Part shown: piece by piece, positions 29,423 to 38,508 of the stretch
How the letters are laid out: the number at the start of each line of letters is the position of its first letter
Numbering within the stretch: position 1 is the stretch's first letter
NCBI RefSeq assembly: GCF_000226295.1
Contig: NC_016024.1
Span: forward strand, 1,905,501 to 1,969,500
Direction of reading: 5' to 3'
DNA length: 64,000 nucleotides
Origin: Chloracidobacterium thermophilum B
GTDB lineage: Bacteria > Acidobacteriota > Blastocatellia > Chloracidobacteriales > Chloracidobacteriaceae
Program-made: the position numbers and the translations under genes
The notes under the pieces: generated by a model
Databases searched by the model: none
What the model saw: only the letters and a program-made list of their open reading frames with translations
What the model was told of the DNA's origin: nothing

Positions 29423-30700
29423 ATGAGTGACATTGCCATTCGTGTCCGAGGACTGGGAAAGCAGTACCGCATTGGCGGCGGAAACCGCGGCCCGTACCGC
29501 TCGCTGCGCGAATCCATCAGCGATGTCTTCCAGCTCCCGTTCCGCCGTCCGGCGTCCACCGCTGAGGAAACCTCCTTCTGGGCGCTGAACAACGTGTCGT
29601 TTGACGTCCGGCGTGGCGAGGCCGTCGGCGTCATCGGGCGCAACGGCGCGGGCAAAAGCACGCTGCTCAAAGTTCTCTCCCGGATTACCGAACCCACCAC
29701 CGGGCGCGTGGAACTTTATGGACGGGTCGGCTCCCTGCTGGAAGTCGGTACGGGCTTTCATCCCGAACTCACCGGACGCGAAAACATCTTTCTCAACGGG
29801 GCCATTCTGGGGATGCGCCGGTCGGAAATTGCCCGCAGGTTTGATGAAATCGTCGCCTTTGCCGAAATCGAGCGGTTTCTCGACACGCCGGTGCGCTTTT
29901 ATTCCAGCGGGATGTACATGCGGCTGGCCTTTGCCGTCGCGGCCCATCTGGAGCCGGAAATCCTCATCGTGGATGAAGTGCTGGCCGTAGGCGATTCCGG
30001 CTTCCAGAAAAAATGCCTCGGCAAGATGGAAAACATTGCCCAGCACGGGCGTACGGTGCTGTTTGTCAGCCACAGCATGCAGGCCGTCCGGCGGCTCACC
30101 ACAAGCTGTCTGGTGCTCTCCGGCGGCGAAGTCGTCTATGACGGCCCCACGGCCGGCGCGATCCGGGAATACGAGCGGCTGCAACGCCTGGCTACTGACA
30201 TGGCCCCGACCTACATTGCCAATCCGCCGCCGCGCCACAGCCACATCGCACAGGCCAGCGTTGTGACCTCCGGCCCCTGCGGCCAGCACGAATGGGGCCA
30301 TCCACTCACCTTCCGCTTCACCCTGCATTTCACCGAATCCAGCCAGCACTTTGCCTTCAGCTTTCAGGTGATGGATGAGCAGGAGCGTCCGGTTATCCAT
30401 TGCTACTACATCCACCCGGTGACAAAAGCTGACTTTTATCTGGGGCCAGTGGAACGTGGGACGTACCAGGTTGAATGTCACCTGCCGCATCCACGGCTCT
30501 ACATGGGGCGCTACACCGTCACGACATGGCTGGCCAACCGGCGCTCCAACCAGCTTATTGAGAAGCTTTCCGGGATTCTCGCTTTTGAAGTCACCATGCA
30601 TGAGCAGCCCCGCGAAGAATACGAGCGGCATCCCGGCGAAGCCGCTTATGTTGAAGACTGGGCGTGGTCGCCGGTTCAGCCGGTTGAGGTCGGTGTATGA
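29423..30700 (+). CDS. ABC polysaccharide export ATPase (Wzt type) with glycan-binding C-domain
   Basis: 425 residues. Walker A GRNGAGKST (72-80), signature YSSGMYMRLAF (160-170), Walker B ILIVDE (180-185) and H-loop FVSHSM. Residues about 255-425 form a beta-rich Wzt-C-like domain, which in other Wzt proteins recognises the chain-end modification before export. The methyltransferase downstream could make such a cap. Its stop overlaps the next small frame by ATGA. Confidence 0.92.
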   Translation: MSDIAIRVRGLGKQYRIGGGNRGPYRSLRESISDVFQLPFRRPASTAEETSFWALNNVSFDVRRGEAVGVIGRNGAGKSTLLKVLSRITEPTTGRVELYGRVGSLLEVGTGFHPELTGRENIFLNGAILGMRRSEIARRFDEIVAFAEIERFLDTPVRFYSSGMYMRLAFAVAAHLEPEILIVDEVLAVGDSGFQKKCLGKMENIAQHGRTVLFVSHSMQAVRRLTTSCLVLSGGEVVYDGPTAGAIREYERLQRLATDMAPTYIANPPPRHSHIAQASVVTSGPCGQHEWGHPLTFRFTLHFTESSQHFAFSFQVMDEQERPVIHCYYIHPVTKADFYLGPVERGTYQVECHLPHPRLYMGRYTVTTWLANRRSNQLIEKLSGILAFEVTMHEQPREEYERHPGEAAYVEDWAWSPVQPVEVGV

Positions 30701-30873
30701 GCAGTCTCCAGACCGATTCCCGGACCGTGACCAGCCCGGTCGTTCCGGGCGCGCCGGCGCACCTCGTAGGCACCCTCGATGTCCCACGGCTGATTGAACG
30801 CTACCGGCAGGATTACGGTCTCGACGTGACCGACGACTTCCACAGGCTGTCACAGGATTGCCTGGCAGGCTGA
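30697..30873 (+). pseudogene. Short ORF, probable truncated methyltransferase start
   Basis: 58 codons, starting ATGA-overlapped with the Wzt stop, which favours translation. The visible sequence (VPRLIERYRQDYGLDVTDDF) resembles the opening of class I SAM methyltransferases in glycan loci, but it stops before any SAM-binding motif. It is likely the remnant of a deleted methyltransferase gene; a real small protein is possible. Confidence 0.4.
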
Positions 30874-30888
30874 TGTGGGAAAGCACTC

Positions 30889-32193
30889 ATGACCGCAGAG
30901 CGCGTCATTATCTGTACGTTCGATGCACCGGGCTTTACCGGCGGGCCGAACACATGGCTGCGCCGCTGGTATGATGTCGTCACGGCGCACGGCTTCGAGG
31001 TTCTGACGCTGGCCTTTGTCTTTGAGCCGCACCGCTATCGTATTCCTGAAGATTACCCGCTGCTGGCTGCCTTGGCAGACCGGGGAGCCCGTTTCGAGAC
31101 CTTCCCCTACTGGGAAACCGTCGAGAAAAAAATCCGGTGGCTGCTGTCCCATATCGAGGCATTCCGGCCGACGGTCTTCGTCCCCAACTTCACCATAGCT
31201 GGGCTGTACGCCGCCGCATGGACGCGGCCGGCAGGTCTCCCGACGATTGGCATCCTGCATTCGGACGATGCCCACTACCGGGCGCTGCTCGATGTCTTCG
31301 TGGCCGGGCAGCCGCGTTTCCGGGCAACGGATGTGGTGGCAGTGTCACGCCACATCACCCAAATTGCCCAAGCACAGGCAACGCCTGAAACGGCTGTCCA
31401 CCGTATTCCTTGTGGTGTGCCGCTCCCCGCCACCGTGTCGGGCTGGACACAGGGCCCGCTCCGGCTGCTCTATGTTGGCCGTTTGCAAGAAGAGGCAAAA
31501 CGTATTTCCGATGTCACCCGCGCCCTGTGCCGTGCGGCGCAGCTTCCGAACGTCACGGCCACGATTGCCGGCGATGGACAGGCGCGGGCCTCCGTTGAAA
31601 GCATCATCAGCCGGGAAGGTCATGGACGGGTGCAGTATGTGGGGCTGGTGGACAACGCCCGTATCCAGGCGCTGATGGCCGAACACCACATGTTTGTCCT
31701 GCTTTCGGATTACGAAGGGCTGCCCATTGCCCTGATGGAAGCCATGGCGACCGGTCTCGTCCCGATCTGTACACCTATGGGTGGGCGGATCAATGAATTG
31801 GTCACGGATGGAATCACCGGCTGCATCGTAGCTGACCGAGGCGAGGGCTTCGTAGCTGCCGTCAGACAACTGGCCGCCCGGCCGGAGGACTGGGCGCGGC
31901 TTTCACGTCAGGCCCGGCAGCATATTGTCGCATCCGGCTACGACTCGGAGACATGCCTGCGCCAGTGGGTGGACCTGCTCACCCGCCGCAGCCGGGAAGC
32001 CACCTACTGGGGGCAACCCCTGCTGCACCACCGGAGGCGACAGCTTGGACTGCCGGCGCCACATCCCGATCTGGAAGAAGACCGGTGGCGTGAGCCGCCG
32101 CCGCTGGTGTACTACAGCCGTGTCGCACGGGCAAAGCTCCGGGCCGTTGCCCGCCGGTGGCTTCCCGGCAGCCAGCCGGCAGCGCCCCGATAG
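30889..32193 (+). CDS. Glycosyltransferase, GT4-like
   Basis: 434 residues with two Rossmann-like halves. The donor-site region has the typical retaining GT4 pattern SDYEGLPIALMEAMATGLVPI followed by INELVTDGITG. It would add one sugar from a nucleotide donor to the growing lipid-linked glycan at the inner face of the membrane. The donor and linkage are unknown. A basic C-terminal region (about 385-434) may help membrane contact. It is followed after 12 bases by the methyltransferase gene. Confidence 0.88.
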   Translation: MTAERVIICTFDAPGFTGGPNTWLRRWYDVVTAHGFEVLTLAFVFEPHRYRIPEDYPLLAALADRGARFETFPYWETVEKKIRWLLSHIEAFRPTVFVPNFTIAGLYAAAWTRPAGLPTIGILHSDDAHYRALLDVFVAGQPRFRATDVVAVSRHITQIAQAQATPETAVHRIPCGVPLPATVSGWTQGPLRLLYVGRLQEEAKRISDVTRALCRAAQLPNVTATIAGDGQARASVESIISREGHGRVQYVGLVDNARIQALMAEHHMFVLLSDYEGLPIALMEAMATGLVPICTPMGGRINELVTDGITGCIVADRGEGFVAAVRQLAARPEDWARLSRQARQHIVASGYDSETCLRQWVDLLTRRSREATYWGQPLLHHRRRQLGLPAPHPDLEEDRWREPPPLVYYSRVARAKLRAVARRWLPGSQPAAPR

Positions 32194-32205
32194 GTTTTTT
32201 CCGTC

Positions 32206-32946
32206 ATGCTCGAACGCAAGCACTACGTCCAACGCCCTGACCACACACCGGCTGCGCCGCACGAAGCCTTCATCGTGCCGCTCGTGCGGCAGGAAGTCGA
32301 AGCGGCGCTGGAAGCCTACCTTCCGGCTGTTCATGGTGGGCGCGTCCTCGATGTCGGCTGCGGGCGGCAGCCATTCCGTGCCCTGCTGGAAGCGCAGGGA
32401 TTTCACTACGTCGGTCTCGATGTCGAGCAGAATCCCGAAGGGACAGTGGATGTGCTCTGCGAGATTGACCAACCCCTGCCGGAGAGCCTGCTGGCCGGTG
32501 GGCCGTTCGACTTCATCCTGTGCCTCGAAGTGCTCGAAGACGTGGCGGACTGGGAAATGACCTTTGCCAACTTTGCGCGCCTGCTACGTCCCGGCGCCCG
32601 CGCGCTCATCACCTGCCCGCATTTCTATATGCTGCACCTCGAACCCCATGACTTCTGGCGGCCGACGCCCTACGCCTTCCAATACTTTGCCGCCCGGCAT
32701 GGGTTTACCGTCAGGCTCCAGAAAACGGCCGGGGATGGGTGGGATATTCTCGGCACGCTGCTGGCCAGCGGTTATCCACAACCTGTCGGGCGGTCGCTCG
32801 TCAACCGGCTGGTCAACCGCGCCTACTGGTGGGTTCATCGCGCTCTGCTCTGGGGCTTGCGGTCACGGCAGTTGCAGTCGCGGGTTCGCTGGCAGAGCCG
32901 GTTCACGTTTTACCAGTCCAACGTCGTCGTGCTCGAAAAATCATGA
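32206..32946 (+). CDS. Class I SAM-dependent methyltransferase
   Basis: 246 residues. Motif I VLDVGCG is followed by YVGLDVEQ, the acidic FDFILCLEVLED segment and a post-II LLRPGARALITCP. The family is seen in glycan loci, where members methylate sugars or chain ends. Its stop overlaps the next start (ATGA). It may supply the terminal mark read by the Wzt C-domain; that is inference. Confidence 0.85.
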   Translation: MLERKHYVQRPDHTPAAPHEAFIVPLVRQEVEAALEAYLPAVHGGRVLDVGCGRQPFRALLEAQGFHYVGLDVEQNPEGTVDVLCEIDQPLPESLLAGGPFDFILCLEVLEDVADWEMTFANFARLLRPGARALITCPHFYMLHLEPHDFWRPTPYAFQYFAARHGFTVRLQKTAGDGWDILGTLLASGYPQPVGRSLVNRLVNRAYWWVHRALLWGLRSRQLQSRVRWQSRFTFYQSNVVVLEKS

Positions 32947-34085
32947 AATGGGCATTCATCTCGACCATGGAGGGTTGCCCATGGGGTGGGAGTGAGGAAC
33001 TCTGGAGCCGGGTGGCGCGGTGGCTGCTGGAAGGCGGCCACGAGATTCATGCCAACGTCAGGTTCTGGCCCGAACCGGCCCGGCAGGTGACGGAACTCAT
33101 TGCGGCCGGCGCGCAGGTGACGTTCCGGCGGCTTGACCGCCGGAAAAAACTCCAGAGCCTGCTGCACCGGCTGGGCGGCGGCGGTTACGTGCCGCCCGTG
33201 CATCTGGCCAGCCGGCGCTGGCTGGAGCGCGTCCACCCCAAAGTGGTCGTGATTTCACAGGGCGCCAATTTTGATGAATGGTCGCTGTTTTTTTCGGAAG
33301 AATGCCGCCGGATGGACATCCCCTACGCTCTCATCACGCAGGCCAACAGTCTGCTGTGGATGCCCTCCGATGAGCTGGTTGAACCTGTGGCCCGGATGTT
33401 TGTGCAGGCCCGGCGGGCATACTTTGTCTCGGAAGGCAACCGGCTTCTGCTCGAAAAGCAGATCGGACGGTCGCTGCCCAATGCCGAAGTCGTTTTCAAT
33501 CCCTTCAATGTGTCCTTCGATGCCCGGCCGCCGTGGCCGGAAGAACACAGCCCGCTGCGGCTGGGGTGCGTGGCCCGGATGGAACCCTCGGCCAAGGGGC
33601 AGGACGTACTGTTTGAAACGCTGGCGCTTCCCAAGTGGCGCACACGGGATGTCTGCGTCACGCTGGCCGGGACGGGGCCGTGGGAGAAGGGTTTGCGCCG
33701 CTATGCCAACTGGCTGGAGTTGACCTCCGTTTACTTTGCCGGCTTTGTTTCGGATATTGAAGCTTTCTGGCGCAGCCACCATGCTCTGGTGCTGCCGTCG
33801 CGTCACGAAGGGCTGCCCCTGGCGCTGGTGGAAGCCATGCTCTGCGGACGCCCGGCCATCGTGACCGACATCCCCGGCAATACGGAACTGCTCACCGATG
33901 GCATCACCGGCTTCATTGCCCGCGCCCCGGATGTGGTTTCCCTTGACGAGGCGCTGGAACGGGCCTACCAGTGCCGGGATGAGCTGCCCCGGATGGGCGC
34001 GCGTGCGGCCGAAGCCATCCGGCAACGCATCCCACGCGATCCGGCGCGGGTGATGGCCGACAAGCTTCTGGAAGTGTTCTCATGA
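32943..34085 (+). CDS. Glycosyltransferase, GT4-like
   Basis: 380 residues from the ATG at 32943, four bases inside the end of the methyltransferase gene. Opening MKWAFISTM then GGSEELW, as in GT4 acceptor domains. The donor-site motif SRHEGLPLALVEAMLCGRPAI plus TELLTDGITG is intact. Sugar specificity is unknown. Confidence 0.88.
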   Translation: MKWAFISTMEGCPWGGSEELWSRVARWLLEGGHEIHANVRFWPEPARQVTELIAAGAQVTFRRLDRRKKLQSLLHRLGGGGYVPPVHLASRRWLERVHPKVVVISQGANFDEWSLFFSEECRRMDIPYALITQANSLLWMPSDELVEPVARMFVQARRAYFVSEGNRLLLEKQIGRSLPNAEVVFNPFNVSFDARPPWPEEHSPLRLGCVARMEPSAKGQDVLFETLALPKWRTRDVCVTLAGTGPWEKGLRRYANWLELTSVYFAGFVSDIEAFWRSHHALVLPSRHEGLPLALVEAMLCGRPAIVTDIPGNTELLTDGITGFIARAPDVVSLDEALERAYQCRDELPRMGARAAEAIRQRIPRDPARVMADKLLEVFS

Positions 34086-35101
34086 CGCCCCCGCGTGTTT
34101 CCGTCGTGCTTTGCGTCTATAACCAGGCGGCTTACGTTGCGGAAGCCATCGCCAGCATTCTGGGACAGACGCTGACCGACCTCGAACTCATCGTCGTGGA
34201 TGATGGCTCGACGGACAGCTCACCGGAGGTCATCCACCGCTTCACCGACCCGCGCATCCGCTATGTGCGCAACGAACGCAACCTGGGACATGCCAGCTCG
34301 CTGAACCGGGGCTGTGCGCTGGCGCGTGGGCGCTACCTGGCCATTATGGACAGCGACGACATCAGCCTGCCGGAACGCCTCGCGCGGCAGGCGGATTTTC
34401 TCGACGCCCATCCTGACGTGGCCATGTGCGGAAGCTGGGTGGAGACCTTCGGCGCCCGGACGGAAGTGCGGCGCTTTCCGACTGAACCGGCGGCGCTGGC
34501 CGTCCACCTGCTGCTGTCCTGTCCGTTTTCGACGCCAACGGTCATGCTGCGTCAGGCAGCGACCGTGCCGGGGGGATTTGATTTTGACCGTTTTGGGCTG
34601 GCTTTCGACTATGCCTGCTGGGTGGATGTGGCCAATCGCGCGCCGGTCGCCAACCTGCCGGAAGTGCTGCTGAAGTACCGCCTGCATGCCGGGCAAACGA
34701 CGGTGTCACGCCGGGCGGCGCAACTGGCCGGAACGCGCCTCGTCCTGCGCCGGCAACTGGAGGCGCTGCTCGGTGAAGTGAGTGAAGCGGAGCTGGACGC
34801 GCTCATGTATGTTTTCGTCAATGAAGTTTCGGACGAGCCGCCAACGGCCGCGATTGGCTGGCTGTTTGCCCGCCTGCGCCGCGCCAACCGGCAACGGCGG
34901 CGCTATGATCCGGCGCTGCTCGATGCCCTGCTGGCCGAAAAGTGGGCGCATATCGTCACGGCGCATGAGCCGGCGGTGGGGGCGATGTGGGGGCAGGCCG
35001 TACGCCATCCGGCGCTGTGGTCATGGGCGCTGGGGCGGGATGCCATACGGCGGACGCTGCGCCCGTTCAAACCGTGGTTCTGGAAGCAACGCCCGGCATG
35101 A
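34082..35101 (+). CDS. Glycosyltransferase family 2
   Basis: 339 residues, starting ATGA-overlapped with the previous gene. GT-A fold: VSVVLCVYN, the nucleotide-binding VVDDGSTD, and the metal-binding DSDD motif in MDSDDISLP. An inverting enzyme. The C-terminal 90 residues are basic and helical, possibly membrane-associated. Confidence 0.9.
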   Translation: MTPPRVSVVLCVYNQAAYVAEAIASILGQTLTDLELIVVDDGSTDSSPEVIHRFTDPRIRYVRNERNLGHASSLNRGCALARGRYLAIMDSDDISLPERLARQADFLDAHPDVAMCGSWVETFGARTEVRRFPTEPAALAVHLLLSCPFSTPTVMLRQAATVPGGFDFDRFGLAFDYACWVDVANRAPVANLPEVLLKYRLHAGQTTVSRRAAQLAGTRLVLRRQLEALLGEVSEAELDALMYVFVNEVSDEPPTAAIGWLFARLRRANRQRRRYDPALLDALLAEKWAHIVTAHEPAVGAMWGQAVRHPALWSWALGRDAIRRTLRPFKPWFWKQRPA

Positions 35102-36318
35102 AAGTGGTACACATCAACGAGTTTGATCAGTTGGGCGGGGCAGCAACGGCCATGTGGCGGCTTCACACGGGGTTGCGGCGGCTGGGGGTGGCGTCTTCGA
35201 TTCTGGCGGCGCGGATTCAGGGTGACGGGACAGACACTTATCCGCTGCCGCGCTGGCGCTGGCGGGATTACCAACTGGCGCGGCTGGGGCGGTGGCTGCG
35301 GTTTCCCGATGTGTTCATCACCAGCACGTTCGATCTGGCGCGGGAAAAGGTGTTTCAGGAAGCGGAGGTCGTGCACCTGCACAACCTGCACCATGGGTAT
35401 TTCAACTATCTGGCGTTGCCGAAACTGTTGCGGGGCAAACGGGCTTTCCTGACGCTGCACGATATGTGGGCCGTCACCGGACACTGTACCTACAGCACCG
35501 ACTGCACGCGTTGGCAAACCGGCTGCGGCCGGTGCCCATATCCTGAAACGTACCCGCCGATGCGCTTTGACTTTTCAGCCTTGGAGTGGCGGCTCAAACA
35601 CCATGCCCTGAAGGAAAGGCTGGCCGGCGTGTTTGTGCTGAGTCGCTGGATGGAGACCATTGCCCGCGCCAGTTTTCTAAAAGATACGCCGGTTCACTGC
35701 ATTCCCTGTGGACTGGACACTGACGTGTACCAACCTCGTGACCGTGCAACCTGCCGGGAGTTGTTGGGTTTGCCGCCAGAACGGTTTGTTGTCATGTTTG
35801 CAGCCATAAATGCTTCCGACCCACGTAAGGGCGCGGATTTGCTGGAAGGGGCCTTGGCTACGATACCGACAGAGAAGCGACAGAAGATGACCTTGCTCGT
35901 TATGGGAGGCGGTCTTCCCGAAAGGTACTACCGGCTTGGTTGCAACGTACTCCCGCTTGGCAGGATTGGTCATGACCGGCTCAAAGCCATTGCCTACGCT
36001 TCGGCGGATGTGTTTGTGAGTCCGGCGCGACAGGAAGCTTTTGGACTGGTGCTTCAGGAAGCTATGGCGTGCGGTACGCCCTGCATTGCATTTGCAGTAG
36101 GCGGCATGCCAGACCTCGTACGGCATGAGGCGACAGGCCTGACGGTTGCGCCGGAAGATGTCCACGGTTTGGCCCAGTCCATCATTCGTCTTATGGAAGA
36201 CGCTGCGTTGCGCCGGCAACTTGGTGCAGCGGCCCGAAATGTCGTGCTGCGTGAGTATTCCCTTGAACGCCAAGCCAGACAGGCACTTGCCATCTATGCC
36301 GGAACGGCTCCCGTCTGA
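35098..36318 (+). CDS. Glycosyltransferase, GT4-like, WcaC-like layout
   Basis: 406 residues from the ATG at 35098, which overlaps the previous stop by four bases. The N-terminal half has HLHNLHHGYFN, LTLHDMW and a Cys cluster (GHCTYSTDC...GCGRC) seen in a subset of GT4 enzymes of colanic-acid-type loci. The donor motif is SPARQEAFGLVLQEAMACGTPCI. The base composition seems to drop from about 35680 onward, in mid gene. Confidence 0.88.
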   Translation: MKVVHINEFDQLGGAATAMWRLHTGLRRLGVASSILAARIQGDGTDTYPLPRWRWRDYQLARLGRWLRFPDVFITSTFDLAREKVFQEAEVVHLHNLHHGYFNYLALPKLLRGKRAFLTLHDMWAVTGHCTYSTDCTRWQTGCGRCPYPETYPPMRFDFSALEWRLKHHALKERLAGVFVLSRWMETIARASFLKDTPVHCIPCGLDTDVYQPRDRATCRELLGLPPERFVVMFAAINASDPRKGADLLEGALATIPTEKRQKMTLLVMGGGLPERYYRLGCNVLPLGRIGHDRLKAIAYASADVFVSPARQEAFGLVLQEAMACGTPCIAFAVGGMPDLVRHEATGLTVAPEDVHGLAQSIIRLMEDAALRRQLGAAARNVVLREYSLERQARQALAIYAGTAPV

Positions 36319-37522
36319 ATCACCAGCCGGTCTTGCTGGACGCCGCCTGTTGGTATTGTCACCGGTCACGCCACGCCAAACCTCCGGCGGTGAAATCATT
36401 TTGTACCGCCACCTGGCACGCCTGGCCGAAGCCGTGGACATCACGGTTGCGGTCGCTGCCGGACAATCATCCCAGCTTGGACGGACGCTGGATGTCGCAG
36501 CACCGCCCGGGCTATGGGCTTTGGCTCAGCATGGGCTGGAACGTCTTACCCGCACCCGGTTTGCGCCATGGGCACGCGCAGCCCGCTGGATGCTTCCGGC
36601 ACGAGTCGTCGTTCCTTGTAACCTGAAACGGCTACGGGAACACATCAAATACCACCGGCCGGATGTCATCCTCACGGTTGCCCACGGCGACCAGGCCTGG
36701 CTTGCCTTGGAAATGGCAGCGGACTGTGGTGTGCCGCTTGTGAGTGTTTTTCACGACTGGTTTCCGGCTTATTTGACCGTTCCGGCTTGGGCACGTGCCC
36801 GTCTGGAAGCCAACTTTCGCCGACTTTACCAACAAAGCCGGGTGGCATTTGTTGTCAGCGAGAGTTTGAAACAGGCGCTTGGCCCCCATCATGACGCCGT
36901 CGTACTGTATCCCATTCCAGGGGACTCATCTGTTGTGCCCTTGGCAACACCATCGGCACCCGTCCGACAAAAACCGCTGGTGCTGGGCTATCTTGGGAAT
37001 CTGTCGGGCAACTACGGCGGCATGATGCGGCAGTTGTGGGAAACCGTGAACGGACAGTCCGATCTGGCAGTGCGAATGTGGGGGCCGCTGCCGGATTGGC
37101 CTGCTACCCTCCTGCAGGCTTGCTGCGAAGACGGGTCCTATGGCGGGTATGTTCCTCTCGAAACCCTCCATACGACTGATGTCCTGCTTGTCGTTGCTTC
37201 TTTTGCCTCAGAAGATGCCACGTTGATGCAGACAAACTTCCCATCAAAGCTGATTGAGTATTGTCGCTTTGGCAAGCCAGTGATGATATGGGGGCCGGAA
37301 TACAGCAGCGGCGTGCAGTGGGCCAGGCAACATAGGGCAGCCCATGTTGTCACTGAGGATGCACCGGAAGCCGTCATCACTGCTGTTCGGCGGCTGGCGC
37401 AGCAACCCGATGAATGGCAACGGCTGGCACGAGCGGCACAGCAGGCAGCCCGGACACTGTTTGAACCAGACCGGCTACAGGCGCAGTTTGTTTCCGGCTT
37501 GATGCGGGCTATAAGGCACTAG
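36296..37522 (+). CDS. Glycosyltransferase, GT4/GT-B-like
   Basis: 408 residues from the ATG at 36296, overlapping the previous gene by 23 bases. GT-B fold: a first Rossmann half opening LLVLSPVTPRQTSGGEI, then a middle LVLGYLGNLSGNYG and an end with FPSKLIEYCRFGKPVMIWGP, the donor-side motif of related enzymes. The canonical Glu pair of GT4 is less clear. Codon use looks less GC-rich than that of flanking genes. Confidence 0.82.
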   Translation: MPERLPSESPAGLAGRRLLVLSPVTPRQTSGGEIILYRHLARLAEAVDITVAVAAGQSSQLGRTLDVAAPPGLWALAQHGLERLTRTRFAPWARAARWMLPARVVVPCNLKRLREHIKYHRPDVILTVAHGDQAWLALEMAADCGVPLVSVFHDWFPAYLTVPAWARARLEANFRRLYQQSRVAFVVSESLKQALGPHHDAVVLYPIPGDSSVVPLATPSAPVRQKPLVLGYLGNLSGNYGGMMRQLWETVNGQSDLAVRMWGPLPDWPATLLQACCEDGSYGGYVPLETLHTTDVLLVVASFASEDATLMQTNFPSKLIEYCRFGKPVMIWGPEYSSGVQWARQHRAAHVVTEDAPEAVITAVRRLAQQPDEWQRLARAAQQAARTLFEPDRLQAQFVSGLMRAIRH

Positions 37523-37547
37523 CCTGAATCTGTAGGGAGGTTGCCTT

Positions 37548-38501
37548 TTGCCGGTCATTTCCATTGTGACACCGCTCTACAACAAGGCTGATTACATCGG
37601 GGAGACCATTCGCAGCGTGCAGGCGCAGACCGTCGCGGACTGGGAAATGCTCGTGGTGGACAACGGTTCAACCGACGGCGGCGCACATGTGGCCCGCGCC
37701 TGCTCAGACCCGCGCGTGCATGTGCTGACCTCCCCCCGCCAGGGGCCCGGTGCCGCCCGCAACTACGGCATCCGGTCGGCGCAGGGCGAGTGGATTCAGT
37801 TTCTCGATGCCGATGACTGGCTGGCCCCCGACCAGCTCGAACAACAACTCACCGTCGCCGCCCAACACCCGGAAGCCATGATCGTGGCCGGCGGCTGGCA
37901 GGAAGTGCGCGAAACAGCGCCGGGCAACATCACCCGACAGCGGCCGGCCGGGCAGGACGAGGGGCTGGCAGGGCTGCGGGATGCCGCTTTTGCCTTTCCG
38001 CCCTGGGCTGTTCATGCCGCCATTGTCAGACGGGCCATCCTGACAGAAGCGTACTTGTGGCCGGAGGAACTCGACCGCTTCTCCAACGAGGATGCCGTGT
38101 TCTGGTTCCGGCTGGTGATGGCCTACCCGACAGCCTTCAGCCCGGCCGCGGGCGCTTTTTACCGCATGCAGACCCCGACGGCGCGCAATCAGTTGAATGA
38201 CCCAGCCAAGCGCCTCCGCGAGTTCGATCTGGCGGCCGAGTACAACCGGCAGTGGCTGACCGAGCGCGGGCAACAACCCACGGCCGGACAGGCTGCTGCC
38301 TTGATGCGGGCCTATTCGAGCGTGTATGAAGCCGCTATCCGCGCCGACGACCCGGAAACGGCCCGGGCGGCTCTGGCCCGCGCCGAACAGTGGTTGACAG
38401 CCTACTTTGCCGTCGCGCCCCAACCGGACTGGCCCATGCGGTTGCGGCGCTGGCTGGGACTGCCCCGTTTTCTGCGCTACCGGCGGTTCTGGCCCGCATA
38501 A
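37548..38501 (+). CDS. Glycosyltransferase family 2
   Basis: 317 residues. It begins with a TTG at 37548, seven bases after a strong AGGGAGG site, so the unusual start is credible. GT-A motifs: ISIVTPLYN, VVDNGSTD and the metal motif DADD in FLDADDWL. The C-terminal region contains a Trp/Arg-rich helix. Confidence 0.88.
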   Translation: MPVISIVTPLYNKADYIGETIRSVQAQTVADWEMLVVDNGSTDGGAHVARACSDPRVHVLTSPRQGPGAARNYGIRSAQGEWIQFLDADDWLAPDQLEQQLTVAAQHPEAMIVAGGWQEVRETAPGNITRQRPAGQDEGLAGLRDAAFAFPPWAVHAAIVRRAILTEAYLWPEELDRFSNEDAVFWFRLVMAYPTAFSPAAGAFYRMQTPTARNQLNDPAKRLREFDLAAEYNRQWLTERGQQPTAGQAAALMRAYSSVYEAAIRADDPETARAALARAEQWLTAYFAVAPQPDWPMRLRRWLGLPRFLRYRRFWPA

Positions 38502-38508
38502 ACAAAGC

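Noticed and set aside
28118-30886. Long minus-strand open frame of over 900 codons opposite mnmE, the permease and Wzt
   Set aside because: It is antisense to three well-supported genes, lacks recognisable domains and is explained by GC-rich codon bias.
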